Assembly: GCF_032854445.1 (NCBI RefSeq)
Contig: NC_088300.1
Location: 63,960,984 to 64,024,983 of the forward strand
Origin: Liolophura sinensis
Taxonomy: Eukaryota; Mollusca; Polyplacophora; Chitonida; Chitonidae
DNA: 64,000 nucleotides
Reading direction: 5' to 3'
Shown here: piece by piece, positions 47,825-58,980 of the stretch
How the letters are laid out: each line of letters begins with the position of its first letter
Position numbering within the stretch: the first letter of the stretch is position 1
Program-made: the position numbers and the translations under genes
Notes under the pieces: model-generated
The model's database searches: none
What the model saw: only the letters and a program-made list of their open reading frames with translations
Told to the model about the DNA's origin: nothing

Positions 47825-48160
47825 ATGCGTCGAAACAGACATTCGTATACCAGCCATCAACCAAGATTGACGTTTCAAGTCAAAAGCCATAAATGCCGTT
47901 TAACACGAACAACCAAATAATTAGAAAGGTATTTAAAGTACGTTAATCAGACGGGATCATGCAAAGAGAAGCAGTCAAATGTTTGCAGTGATGTTGGAAG
48001 ACGCACGGCATAATCCAGGCGAATCAGCGAAACATGCACTCAAACTGTTGTATCATGCTAGTGTATAAGTTGTCAATAGTGATATATGTATCTCAGTTGC
48101 GCTTTGATTGCAACTGTTGAAGTATACATTCTGGCGAACTAATTCAACACAATGAATGAC
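47825..48160 (-). repeat. Block M repeat, most complete uninterrupted copy
   Basis: It runs from GCGTCGAAACAGACATTCG to AACTAATTCAACACAATGAATG. It gives the order needed to see that the 15796-16440 copy is split by a SINE. Confidence 0.85.
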
Positions 48161-48537
48161 AGTCCCTTTCCCGGGATAAGCGGACCCAGACACAACAGTG
48201 AAGCAGAGCGTCGTTCCTTGCTCTAAATTGTATTTGACAACTCCGCATTTTTTTTTACCTCATTCTGCTTTAGCTATTATGTCTATGTGCCGCTTACGTT
48301 GCCTACTTTAGTGTTTGCGTGATGAATTAGAATGACACCTTAAGTGAGGTAGAAAAAGAGGCCAAATTTCACGGTTACGTGCATGGGACCGTTTGCCAAC
48401 TTGCACACTGTCGTTAGTTCTTTGGTTTTACTTCCCATGCTAATGTCTTTTGCGTTGGCCTTTAATACTCCCTTAAGTTTAATTATACCTGAATGTACTC
48501 CTTTGTTGGAAAAGAATGTTGACTTTTTTTACAGACA

Positions 48538-48897
48538 TCAGTGAGTGCTTGGGGTTTAACGTCGTACTCAACAATTTTTCAGTCATATAACGACGAAGGA
48601 ATCATTAGAGTGCATGTACGTGTAATGTGCCTCCTTGTTGCAGGACAGATTCCACCGCTCTTTTTATTTAGTGCTGCTTCACTGAGACGACTTACCGAAG
48701 GCAAGTAAGTCACCCCGCCCGAGCCATTATACTGATACGGGTCAAACCAGTCGTTGCACTTTCCCCTTCATGCTGAACGCCAAGCGAGGAAGTTACAACT
48801 TACTCTTTTAAAGTCTTAGGTGTGACTCGATCAAGGATTGATCCTGGATCTACTGGTCCCGAAGCGGACCGCTCTGCCAACTGTGCTATCCGGGCCG
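48538..48897 (-). repeat. SINE family B, full length
   Basis: Reversed tail AGTGAGTGCTTGGGGTTTAA, body CTGCTTCACTGAGACGACTT and head complement GCCAACTGTGCTATCCGGGC. It is the best-preserved copy in the window. Confidence 0.95.
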
Positions 48898-49049
48898 GGT
48901 TTTACAGACATCAGCGCTGAAATATTTGAAGTTGCATGGAACAAACCATGTTTAGATAAACTGGTCGAAGGACACGTTTAGAATCATTTGGCCAGTACAC
49001 GGGACAATGCGCCGAAGTCGGTCAGTCTTACTAGCCGAGTAGTTAAAGA

Positions 49050-49063
49050 GCCCCCCCCCCCTC
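49050..49063. repeat. Poly(C) run
   Basis: A short run of about ten C between an unrelated stretch and a SINE fragment. Confidence 0.6.
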
Positions 49064-49107
49064 AAGCCCTCGAAGATTGACATTCTCAAATAAAGTTCAG
49101 ATAAAAT

Positions 49108-49208
49108 TTTCACGGGTTCTGCCCGGTTTCCTCCCACCACAATGTTGGCCACCGTCGTATAAATGAAATATTCTTTAGTAAGACGTAAAACGCCAATCAA
49201 ACTAAATA
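49108..49208 (+). repeat. SINE family A fragment
   Basis: GGTTCTGCCCGGTTTCCTCC, CCGTCGTATAAATGAAATATTC and GTAAAACGCCAATCAAACTAAA; 5' truncated. Confidence 0.9.
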
Positions 49209-49575
49209 AAGTATAAGTATAAAGTTGATGTCTAAATTCCGTCCTTTATACTGAGTATAGTCTGTGCTGGACTGAGTTATATGTAGCTCTGTTTACACAA
49301 GACTCCGATGACCGATATGCATAGTTATATAACGGATGTTGTTGATTGATGTGTTATTTTGTACTAAATCTGTATGGAATGTTTGGGATTTATTACCGAT
49401 ACATATTTTCCTTCTTCGCTTTGCTTGCCCAGCTCCTACTTTAGCGCCATTCTGGGTGTTCTGTTTATGTAAAATACCATCAGATAAGCTTCGTATCCGG
49501 CATGATGGCCCGTTTAATGTGTATGACACGGACACGTGCACTTGTCGAGAACAAGCAGTATATAACGCCACATGA
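49209..49575 (+). repeat. Block N repeat, copy 1
   Basis: It shares TATATGTAGCTCTGTTTAC, TCCGATGACCGATA, CATAAAATA-like and AGATAAGCTTC text with the reverse complement of 53460-53800. A frame at 49336-49575 is open in both copies with protein similarity (LFCTKS/LYCTET, DKL-IHHD/IRHD, DTCT). Confidence 0.7.
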
Positions 49576-49793
49576 AACACTGCTGTGATTTCCCCAGTCT
49601 TGTAAATGCCCTGACCTCTAATACTTCGTGCCTTTTACAAAACATTAGCCGCACAAGTATAAGGATCGCACGAACATATTTGTACAGCTCCCCCCTTTTT
49701 TTTAACATATGCCGTCCTGTGAACATGAACTTAATGCGAGCCGTGTTTCCTGGATTTTGATGTGCCGTTCGTGACGTTAAAGCCTGTGCGCTG

Positions 49794-50775
49794 GTGCTTG
49801 TTCGTGTTTACCTGATTGCGATGATGTGCCGTTGTATCTGGATTGCTGCCGTTTGCGCCTGTGCGCTGGTGCTTGTCGTGCTTACTTGATTGCGATGATG
49901 TGCCGTTGTATCTGGATTGCTGCCGTTTGCGCCTGTGTGCTGATGCGTGTCGTGCTTACTTGATTGCGATGATGTGCCGTTGTATCTGGATTGCTGCCGC
50001 TTGCGCCTGTGTGCTGATGCTTGTCGTGTTTACTTGATTGTGATGAGTGCCGTGGTATCTGGATTGCTGCCGTTTGCGCTGTGTGCTGATGCGTGTCATG
50101 CTTACTTGATTGCGATGATGTGCCGTTGTATCTGGATTGCTGCCGCTTGCGCCTGTGTGCTGATGCTTGTCGTGTTTACTTGATTGTGATGATGTGCCGT
50201 TGTATCTGGATTCATGCCGCTTGCGCCTGTGTGCTGATGCTTGTCGTGTTTACTTGATTGTGATGATGTATCGTAGTATCTGGATTGCTGCCGTTTGCGC
50301 CTGTGTGCTGATGCTTGCCGTGCTTACTTGATTGTGATGATGTGCCGTTGTATCTGGATTCATGCCGCTTGCGCCTGTGTGCTGATGCTTGTCGTGTTTA
50401 CTTGTATTGTGATGATGTGCCGTTGTATCTGGATTGCTGCCGTTTGCGCCTGTGTGCTGATGCTTGTCGTGCTTACTTGATTGCGATGATGTGCCGTTGT
50501 ATCTGGATTGCTGCCGCTTGCGCCTGTGTGCTGATGCTTGCCGTGCTTACTTGATTGTGATGATGTGACGTTGTATCTGGATTGCTGCCGTTTGCACCTG
50601 TGTGCTGATGCTTGTCGTGCTTACTTGATTGCGATGATGTGCCGTTGTATCGGGACTCCTGCGGTTCGGCCTGTGTGCTGATGCGTGTTCTTGCGGTTCG
50701 GCCTGTGTGCCTGATGCGTGTCTTGTTTACTTGATTGTGATGATGTGCCGTTGTATCTGGATTCCTGCCGTTCCT
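49794..50775. repeat. 74-bp minisatellite, about 13 units
   Basis: Units start TTGATTGCGATGATGTGCCG at 49886, 49960 and 50034 and so on, a 74-base step with rare one-base indels. Each unit holds GTTGTATCTGGATTGCTGCC and GCGCCTGTGTGCTGATGC. Since 74 is not a multiple of three, the long open frames with repeated CRCIWIAAACA-like text are by-products. The array decays after 50640. Confidence 0.95.
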
Positions 50776-51538
50776 TCATACGTGAAGGCTCTATTGATTT
50801 ATTTGCTAGTTCCCAAAAGCACTAGCCTACGGGGTGCTTAACTGACTCTTTCGTGTATCCAATATATAACCATATTACATAAATATCTGTGTGTTTCAAT
50901 CATCCATTTAGGTCCTTGTGACATTGACCAGGTAAATGCGCTATTTATTTATGCTGACATATGGCGCCGCGGCTGTTGATATTTATGCAACCACTTGGTG
51001 TTTATACAATTCAGACCCCCTGTGTAGCGTTTTTACGGAGCCGCCGTGATACCAGACTAACGAAGCCGGGAGGTGGTTCCCAGTTGTGTCTTATTGAATT
51101 TGCGTATTAACGTAGACAGGTATCTATTCGATTATTGACCTCGAAAGTGCTATACGAATTCTATTTTTAGACGCATAGACTCATTGAATATTCATGAGCC
51201 GGAATGAACTTCACTCTGCACTTTGTACGGTTTGTACCCACAAGCCCACCGTATGTCTGCAATATCAATCCCTGTGTACAGCGTAAAATTTAACTAACAA
51301 TGACCAAGGGTAATTGTATCAGGAGCACACACGGAGGTAGGTTTAATATCACAATATGATTACGTTTGAAGTTTGGATGTCAAAATTGTATGAATCCAAA
51401 ACGAAGAAATCATAAAGCTTAGTAAGTCTACAAAATAATACGGGATAATTACGTGTATATTAAAAGGTAGTGTTGAGCAAACTAAATTGCGACGGCTAGT
51501 TTCGATTTCTATCAAATACATGTTTTATTTTTAAATAA
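50776..51538. other. No gene seen
   Basis: Unique-looking AT-rich sequence with no open frame of note. Confidence 0.5.
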
Positions 51539-51540
51539 AA

Positions 51541-51655
51541 GTTAAACGTAAGACGCTAAAATGTATATTTTTTTCCAATGAGACCACACCAAAAATAAAT
51601 ATAAGTTAAACGTAAGACGCTAAAATGTATATTTTTTTCCAATGAGACCACACGT
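51541..51655. repeat. 63-bp direct duplication
   Basis: GTTAAACGTAAGACGCTAAA starts at 51541 and 51604. The copies are almost identical through CAATGAGACCACAC. Confidence 0.95.
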
Positions 51656-51831
51656 GTGAACTTTTCAATAAAACGTCAGTAGGAGTGGTTCAAGTATACA
51701 CATACAGCTTTGGTGATGTCTTATTGTGTTCTTGACATCCCTTGAGGACATTAGGACATATTCGTAAAAAGCCATACACCAAGTGAACTATTCCATTATC
51801 ATATGGTATAAAGACGTAAAGAATAGGGAGA

Positions 51832-51979
51832 AAAACCAGAGCAGCGACGACACTGTGATAGCAGGGAAATGGTCACACGTAACCGGTGATACACGGCTAC
51901 AGCACAGACTGTAAAACCAGAGCAGCGACGACAGTGTGATAGCAGGGAAATGGTCACACGTAACCGGTGATATACGGCT
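51832..51979. repeat. 81-bp direct duplication within a dispersed repeat
   Basis: AAAACCAGAGCAGCGACGAC starts at 51832 and 51913. The unit includes GGTCACACGTAACCGGTGAT, which is also in the relative at 18060-18400. Confidence 0.95.
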
Positions 51980-52150
51980 TCTTGTCAGTTCACCTCAGTT
52001 AGGGTTTTATTCTAACTCTTCATGTTAATGCATAAACAGTACCAAATTACACGCCCCCTTATGCCATGGTTTAAGCAGAATTAGGAAAAAAACATACAGT
52101 GATGTTATTTAGAATTTGTTACAGGTCACTGCTCTAGAAAAACTCAAACT
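51980..52150. repeat. Dispersed repeat, copy shared with 18060-18400
   Basis: CATGGTTTAAGCAGAATTAG and GGTCACTGCTCTAGAA follow the 81-bp duplication, as in the earlier copy. Confidence 0.75.
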
Positions 52151-52182
52151 GCTGTCTCGCCAGTGCATTTAACATACCTTGA

Positions 52183-52348
52183 TATTATTTATTTATTTAT
52201 TTGATTGGTGTTTTACGCCGTACTTAAGAATATTTCACTTAAACAACGGCGGCTAGCATTATGATGGGAGAAAAGCGGGCAGAGCCCCGGGTAAACCCAC
52301 GACCATCCTGCTGGCAGACCTTTCCACGCACGGCCGGGAAAGATTTTA
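52183..52348 (-). repeat. SINE family A, lacking the tRNA head
   Basis: Reversed (TTTA)n tail, GATTGGTGTTTTACGCCGTA, core and CCACGACCATCCTGCTGGCA. It stops after GGCCGGGAAAG. Confidence 0.9.
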
Positions 52349-53459
52349 TAACATTATACCATTGCAAAGGGACCATGATCTTGGATTAAAAATAGGTATA
52401 GTTGTTACCGAGATGTGGTATCTGTAAAGTTTGATGGATGTACAGCTTAAGGCTGTTTTCTACAAAGATATTATTGACTTATATGTGAAGGTAACTGTAC
52501 CACGATGAAGACATGTCTTGATTGTTACAATCAACTGAGCCTGGAACAGCAATATGCACCATGCAGTCACCAGGGGCAAGTTGTACAAAACTGTTGCAAC
52601 ATTATGCCAAGCGCATCATGACATCATGACCATGGTGACGTACATGTGCGTCTTCACTATGTATTCACTAAGCTACACCAGAGGAAATTTGCGACTGCTT
52701 CGTAACAGATGTCCCAGGACTGGAAATTATTGCCGTGTTGGCAATGGAACTAAATCTCTATTTAAATATTTTGACGCAAAAAAAGAGTTCAGTTCTCAAC
52801 AACACTTTAGTCAATTCATGCACATTTCATTGAAAATCAGTGAAATAAGACGAGCTTTGTTGACAAATGTTCGAAGCCACATAATGAACTTTCACCATTA
52901 AACACGTAGATCTGTCTGCTGCTAGTAATCAGCTCCTTAGAGCCACCCAGTGTGTTTATCAGCATTTTCTGACGTCAGTCGCGAGTGACGACTGTGATTG
53001 TTTGCGTATTCTAGCTCGTACCTTGTTATCGGAGAGCTGTCATTTGCTAACAGTGCACAGCTGGAGATACCTATCTACGTTTATGCGCCAATTCAATAAG
53101 AAACAACATGGGGAACGTTTGCCTCGTCTTCGTTACTTTCGTATCATTACGGCTGACCCTGGATGAAAAGATGTTTACAGTTCCAGATGGCAGCCTAACG
53201 AAGGCTTGATGCTGTAGATGGAGCAAGTGCGGGTCCCCCGGTAAAAACCCTGCGGGGGAGGGGTACCGTCTGAATTGAATTCAGACCTAGTGGTGTATAA
53301 ACCCTTTGTGGTGCATTGTGTAAGCATTAATAAACAGCTTATCTATCTGGTGAATGTCACACGGACATAAAGGGATGGTTGAAACATGTTTATGTAATAT
53401 AGTCATAGATTGGATAACCCCCCTCCTCCCACCCTCTTAAGGAATAGTTTAACTGCCCG
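52349..53459. other. No certain gene; one 115-residue open frame
   Basis: The frame at 52554-52901 (+) starts at an ATG but has no domain, signal peptide or splice context that I can use. Near 53235-53270 a GC-rich CCCCCGG...CCGGGG-like stretch could form a short hairpin. Confidence 0.35.
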
Positions 53460-53800
53460 GAGGGTAATGTGCAGGTGTCCGGATCATGGTGTCGTAATAC
53501 ATGGAATAGGGAATCATGATGGATATGAAGCTTATCTAATCGTATTTTATGTAAAACGAACACATTCTTAAAAATAAATATATGTGGCTTAATCCAGTGA
53601 GAGAATTGTAATATTGTTGCCAGCATGTTCCATGCAGATACCCATGCAGTTTCAGTACAATATAACACACCAATAAACAACGTATGTTATATGTCTATGC
53701 GTATCGGTCATCGGACTCTAGAGTAAACAGAGCTACATATAATACAGTGCAGTACAGACAGTACACAGCACTCAGTAGAATGGGTGAAGACTGGATTTCA
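53460..53800 (-). repeat. Block N repeat, copy 2
   Basis: Reverse-strand partner of 49209-49575; see there for the shared text. Similarity ends abruptly beyond the open frame. Confidence 0.7.
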
Positions 53801-54660
53801 CAAAAATGGTGACAACATCCACACTTTCTTCCATGTGACAAAATCTCGAGGTTTTCACTTTTGAGGTAAACACAATATCATTTCTGAAAACCAAAGAGAA
53901 CAAACTGTCATTTATAATCAGAAAGAAAGGCAACAGTGCCATTTCGCCTAATTTATACATAAAGAATTTAAGTTTGGCGCCTGTAAAGTTATGTGCGTGG
54001 TGATGTTTGAATTGAAAGTGAAAGGTAAAATTGACTAACCTGATATGTGATACGTTAGACAGCGCAAACAGCCAAACGGGCGTCGCTAACCATTTATCGT
54101 TACCAAGCAGTGAGATTGTTTCAAGGAACAATGGCCGTATGTCATGCAGATCTATTGCCAGGTAGCTAAGGTACCACCAACACGAGGAACATCGACCAGT
54201 AATATGCCCGAATGTTGTGTGTGGAGGTAACAGTAGTCGAGTCAAGTCGAGTGACTGGAGACCTCTGATGATTTGGCATATTGTTTCATATCGATATAAA
54301 CTGGGTCATGTGACAGTATCGGGTATTGGTGAATGAATGAACGAATGATTTTATTTCGGCAATACTGTGGCCATATCGTGGAAGGACACGCTTAACTGTG
54401 AGATATATCGCGATGAAATCCTTGATCCTACCATTGTGCCACATTTCGTGCGAAAACCATATCCATAGAGCTCGACTTGTATTTATACAAGAACCATAAC
54501 CCACAACTACACAGACCAGTGAGTTGTTTGTCGAGTTTCTGTAATTGGATGTCATAGCAACTCTCCCATGACCAGCTCTCAGTCCACCTGAGACATTATT
54601 GGACGTGAAGAGATGATCTCTTGTATCAGAATCTGCACATGGAATTAATGGCTGCCACAA
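53772..54660 (-). other. Two hypothetical minus-strand open frames
   Basis: Frames of 124 residues (54286-54660) and 157 residues (53772-54245) lie in different reading frames about 40 bases apart. They contain several NxS/T sites but no recognised motif, and the second overlaps block N. Chance or a decayed repeat is as likely as a gene. Confidence 0.2.
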
Positions 54661-54999
54661 CAGGCAATTCAGGGGTTCACCAGTAGTATGTCAGGGAGGG
54701 CTCAAACACTGAATAATGCAGGTGGATGTTAAACATGTTGGTATTAGTTGATTTGTGGCAAAAAGTCACTTCTCCAGGGTGAAAATAAGCTTTCTGTAAC
54801 ACTAAATGTGACAAGTTTTTTCGGGGTGGGGGACTGGCGTGGAGTTTTTTCAGCGCGTTCATGGCTATAAAAACACAAAGGAATTCGTATAGTTCCTGAA
54901 ATTAACATAAAACTGCTATTTATACCATTTGTAATACATGTATCAATAAAATTTACTACACAATTCTATTTTGACTTTCCCTGTCACTGTCTCCATTTC

Positions 55000-55058
55000 G
55001 TATAGGTGAAAAAATCTTGAGTATCGCCTTAAACGCTAAAGAAAGCTAGATAAATCAA
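55000..55058 (+). repeat. SINE family A tail cut by the assembly gap
   Basis: TCGTATAGGTGAAAAAATCTTGAGTA and a GCCTTAAACGCTAAA stretch resemble the family-A tail, diverged. The gap begins right after it. Confidence 0.55.
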
Positions 55059-55258
55059 NNNNNNNNNNNNNNNNNNNNNNNNNNNNNNNNNNNNNNNNNN
55101 NNNNNNNNNNNNNNNNNNNNNNNNNNNNNNNNNNNNNNNNNNNNNNNNNNNNNNNNNNNNNNNNNNNNNNNNNNNNNNNNNNNNNNNNNNNNNNNNNNNN
55201 NNNNNNNNNNNNNNNNNNNNNNNNNNNNNNNNNNNNNNNNNNNNNNNNNNNNNNNNNN
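55059..55258. other. Assembly gap, 200 N
   Basis: Exactly 200 N, a usual placeholder length, so the true distance is unknown. It may hide the first exons of the SWIM-finger gene to the right. Confidence 0.99.
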
Positions 55259-55629
55259 AGTGAATTGGTGTATAATTATAAATATCTTGTAATGTTCATA
55301 AATGTAGATTTAAGTTTAACATGCTGCGGCAGGTATTTTAACTGTTGTCGTTGTTGTTTCGACGTTAGCCTTGGATTTAGACTTATAGTTTGTTATCCAA
55401 AGCGCGTTGGCGCCTTCAATTTTGTTGTATACGTTATAAAATAAAATCTGTACCATAGAAACTAATAGAGACTTAGCTTGTACTTCTAATTCTGAGGTTA
55501 AGACTGTCTAGCGATGGTTCACTTACGTTGTATATTTGCATACTACGAAAAAATATTCGGAGCTGTTGAGCCCATAAGTTAACTCACACTAGTGTTATGG
55601 TACCGGTATCTTCTTTTTTATTTTTATAG

Positions 55630-56358
55630 AATAACTGGGCTATGTTCTCATGCTGTTAGCGTCGTCTACACAGTTGGCCACTATAAACGTTTGGCACTGA
55701 AAGATATCCCTTCACAGCTGGCTTGTACCAGTTTGCCTCAACAGTGGCACAAACCGCGGGGCCCAAAGATCAATTGCCGAGCCCGTAGCTGCAATAGTTT
55801 TCGCTAAACCAAGGCCAACACCTCGCCGAAAAAGGCCAGTGTGTTGTTCTACACCAACACTTAGGTAATTATTAACCGCAGTGTGAACAGCAGTGCAAAA
55901 TCCTTCCTCTCATCAGTGACCAGCCTGTGCAGCTCAGTTTATTGGCCTGTAGAGCATCACTAATTGCCTGAGAGAACCAGGTTAAACCCTTTGTCAATTC
56001 AGTAGGAGCTGCTGTTAGGGTAGCCTGGTTGGCCAGGTGTCCGCATGATGTGACCTAATAAGCAGATTTACAAGCGCCGTCAATCGCCAGACCACAAAGG
56101 CCTCATATTTTTTGAAAAATGTTTTCCATCAAGCAACAAATCAAGTCATCAGTGCACTTTTTGTGACAGAAACTGATAGTTTTTTGTGACAGAAAGTGTT
56201 ATATTTTTACCAACAGGATCCCAGAATTGAAGGAAGATGACATAAAGAAGTTGAAAGTAGACAAGTCCACACCATTATCATATTTACTGCAAGATGAACT
56301 GCACACAGAAAAAACAGAGTATGGAATTGTGCAGAAGGGTTCAATGTTACCTTTACAG
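55630..56358 (+). pseudogene. SWIM-zinc-finger partner protein of the transposon, partial and frameshifted
   Basis: Two exons, 55630-55864 and 56217-56358, are bounded by ATTTTTATAG / gtaatt and CCAACAG / gtatgt. The first codes TGLCSHAVSVVYTV, the C-x-H half of a SWIM finger, then LACTSLPQQWHKPRG, a pattern usual in YqaJ-linked transposon proteins. The frame stops soon after, but the next frame over continues AEPVAAIVFAKPRPTPRRKR to the donor. Only that shifted frame gives phase 2, which joins correctly to IPELKEDDIKKLKV in the next exon. One extra base in about 55740-55775 therefore explains the break. The start lies in or before the gap, and the rest of the protein is missing. Confidence 0.6.
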
Positions 56359-56613
56359 GTATGTATAACAATAACAAGAAATTAATTATTTTGGGGTTAG
56401 GATCCTTTAATACACTTCACGTATATTACAAATCCATCAGTCCACACCAGATGAACAATCAATCATAGTCATCCATATATCTCGATCATTTATAATGGGT
56501 TTTTTTTTTACACAATTTCCACATCAGTTTCTAAATCTTTTATGTATGTCACGACTCCATATTTCCCCTGATGATGAAATTGTTTGTCCACATTGTAATA
56601 TATGGTACAAAAG

Positions 56614-57468
56614 TTATAATTTTACCAAAGTATCTTGAAAATTAGTTAAGTTTGCAGCAACAAACCAATTTTCATTAATGCAGTGAAACAAGCTAACTGG
56701 AATTTTTCTTCTCAGTAACTTAAAACATTTTATTTTATTAATTGCCCGTTCAACATGAATCCTATGTGCTGCAATTTTTTTAGTCACATTTACTTCTGAT
56801 TCACTTGATGGTTTTGCACTTGAAGCAAGTGGAGGTATATTCAGATTAATATCAAATTCTGACAGAATGCCTTCAATCCTAAACCCCTTATCTGCCATTA
56901 GTGCATCTCCAGCACCAATGAAGCCCCGTTCTTTCAAATCAGGTACAAAATCATAGAACCCACTTTGTTCACAAATTTCATTGTCTGAAATTGACCCAGA
57001 AAACAAATCTGAAACAAACATAACTGATCCTCTAGGGTCACAAACAACTAATGACTTCAAGGTATTGGATGATTTATAGTCTGAAAAGCACTGACTCTGT
57101 ACTTGTAAGGAAGACGGTTTTTCACATTTAAGCTCTGTACAATCAAGGATTGCTAAACAAGTCGGAAAATCAGCTTTGTAATTCTCAGGCATGTTTTCTA
57201 TAATTACATTTCTATGTGGCCAATAGCTAAGGGAGCCTAACCTGACATACATATATTTTGCAACACCGGTGAGAACTGTTGACACTGTTGGCACTTTCAC
57301 ATTAAATCTGAAGGCCAGGTCTTTAACATGTAACCCCGTTCTGAGTCGACACAGGTACATAAAAACTTGTTGTGATAAGGGGAATTTTTTTACATTAGTT
57401 TCCTTTCTTTTCTGTGGATATGAAATTGGATTTGCACAATCACTGGGAAAGAGGAATGATAGTAACAT
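56614..57468 (-). other. DDE catalytic core of the transposase (284 residues)
   Basis: An open frame from an ATG, with catalytic residues at about D109, D193 and E240 and a helix-turn-helix at about residues 50-70. The spacing fits the DDE_Tnp_4 family. It ends at LVKL with a stop. Confidence 0.85.
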
Positions 57469-58377
57469 CAGAAATCTGGATATGTTAAGCCTGTATAAAA
57501 CTTAAACAAATTTTTAATATTTGACTCAACAACTTCTTCAATTTCAAATCCACCTCTCTGTTTAAATTCTTCAGTCTGACACTGTTTATCGCACTTATTA
57601 ATATTTAGAAGTTCCCTCTTGGCAAAGTCTCTGATCAATTTATTGTTTTCCTCTTCCAGCTGCCTGATTCTTGCAACCATGGAGAACACATCCAACTCAG
57701 GATAGACTGAAATAGTAAATAGTGAACAGGATTGATTAACTGACTGGGCAGTAATGCCATTAAATAGCTACTGGAAAATTTCTCACAACAACGAAACTCA
57801 GTTTGGAATGAGATGGATATTCCCCGTTTCCAGAGTATGGAGTTATCTTTCCTTTAGACCCGGTATCTGCCTTCTGTCGTGTCCCACAGTGACCACATAC
57901 TAAGCATACCATCTTTCAACTGTCTGGCTTTACAACATGAAATAGGGAGTATTCACCCACTACAAGGGAAGTAAAGTAACTTGCTACTAATGGCAAGTGG
58001 TGTTGTGTATCTAGATTAAGTAAACTGTGCCAAAGTTCCTATAAGCCTCAATAAATTTTAGCTGGACACTTAACTGTGTGAATATTCAGAGTTAATGACA
58101 CACTAATGAAATACTCTTGGTTATTGTTTACATAATGATAAATATTGTTCATATCAACCTACTGTGATTGCTTATAATAAAATATTAATGTTACCTATTC
58201 CTGGAAACAGATAATGTGTTGTTCTGGGCATATGATACGTGGCGGCGTGATTTTCTAAATTCCCCACTTAAAGCATCATTTGGATCAGGATATTCTTCAT
58301 TAGGTCCACTGAGAGATATGAAATGCTGCAAGTAAATAAAGACACATATGAGTTGGTATTCGTGAGATTTCATTAAA

Positions 58378-58690
58378 AGTGAGCGAGTGCTTGGGTTTAA
58401 CAACCTAATGAACAGTATTTCAACCATATACAGACGGTGTCTCCTTGTTGCAGGATGGATTTCCTCCACTCTTTTAAGGTGCTACAGTTGTACCTCAGCA
58501 AGACATGTCTAAAAAGACACCCAGCAAGCCCCCTCACCCAGTCACATTATGCTGACACCGGGCCGACCAGTCGATGCTCTAACCCCACAACAGCTCCCAC
58601 TGTTAGAGTTTCTGGTCTGACTAGACCCAGGTTTGACCCTGGATCTCCCAGCCCAGAAGCGGACATGCTAATCAATAATGACAGACTTAA
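58378..58690 (-). repeat. SINE family B-like, in transposase intron
   Basis: GTGAGCGAGTGCTTGGG, CTCCTTGTTGCAGGATGGATTTC and GACCCAGGTTTGACCCTGGATC resemble the reversed family B with a differing middle. It lies within the first intron of the transposase. Confidence 0.75.
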
Positions 58691-58980
58691 CATGTTAAGG
58701 CAATCCCTCCCCTCTCCTATACCCCATAAAATAAAATAAAATAAAAACAAAAAAAATATTGCACTTAGGGACGTGGGGGCAGTGGAACATTAACAAAAGA
58801 GTCTAAATTTCGGACACAACTTTGTTACAAGGAATATTCGCAAACGCACATGCACAGGCCTTTTACATGTACAACAACACCACCGCCTTATGAATATCTG
58901 ACAGATAAGCGGCGATGGAGCCTCACAGAAAGTTACCAAGCTTCGACAACCATTACATACATCAAAATAGATTCTCTTAC

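Noticed and set aside
49843-50554. Cysteine-rich repeated open frames (CRCIWIAAACA)
   Set aside because: They arise from the 74-bp minisatellite; the unit is not a multiple of three, so the frame rotates by unit.
49794-50775. A CRISPR-like array
   Set aside because: There are no unique spacers between conserved repeats, and the genome is eukaryotic.
53772-54660. A two-exon membrane protein from the 157- and 124-residue frames
   Set aside because: The frames do not join with a plausible intron and carry no recognised domain. They are kept only as hypothetical open frames.
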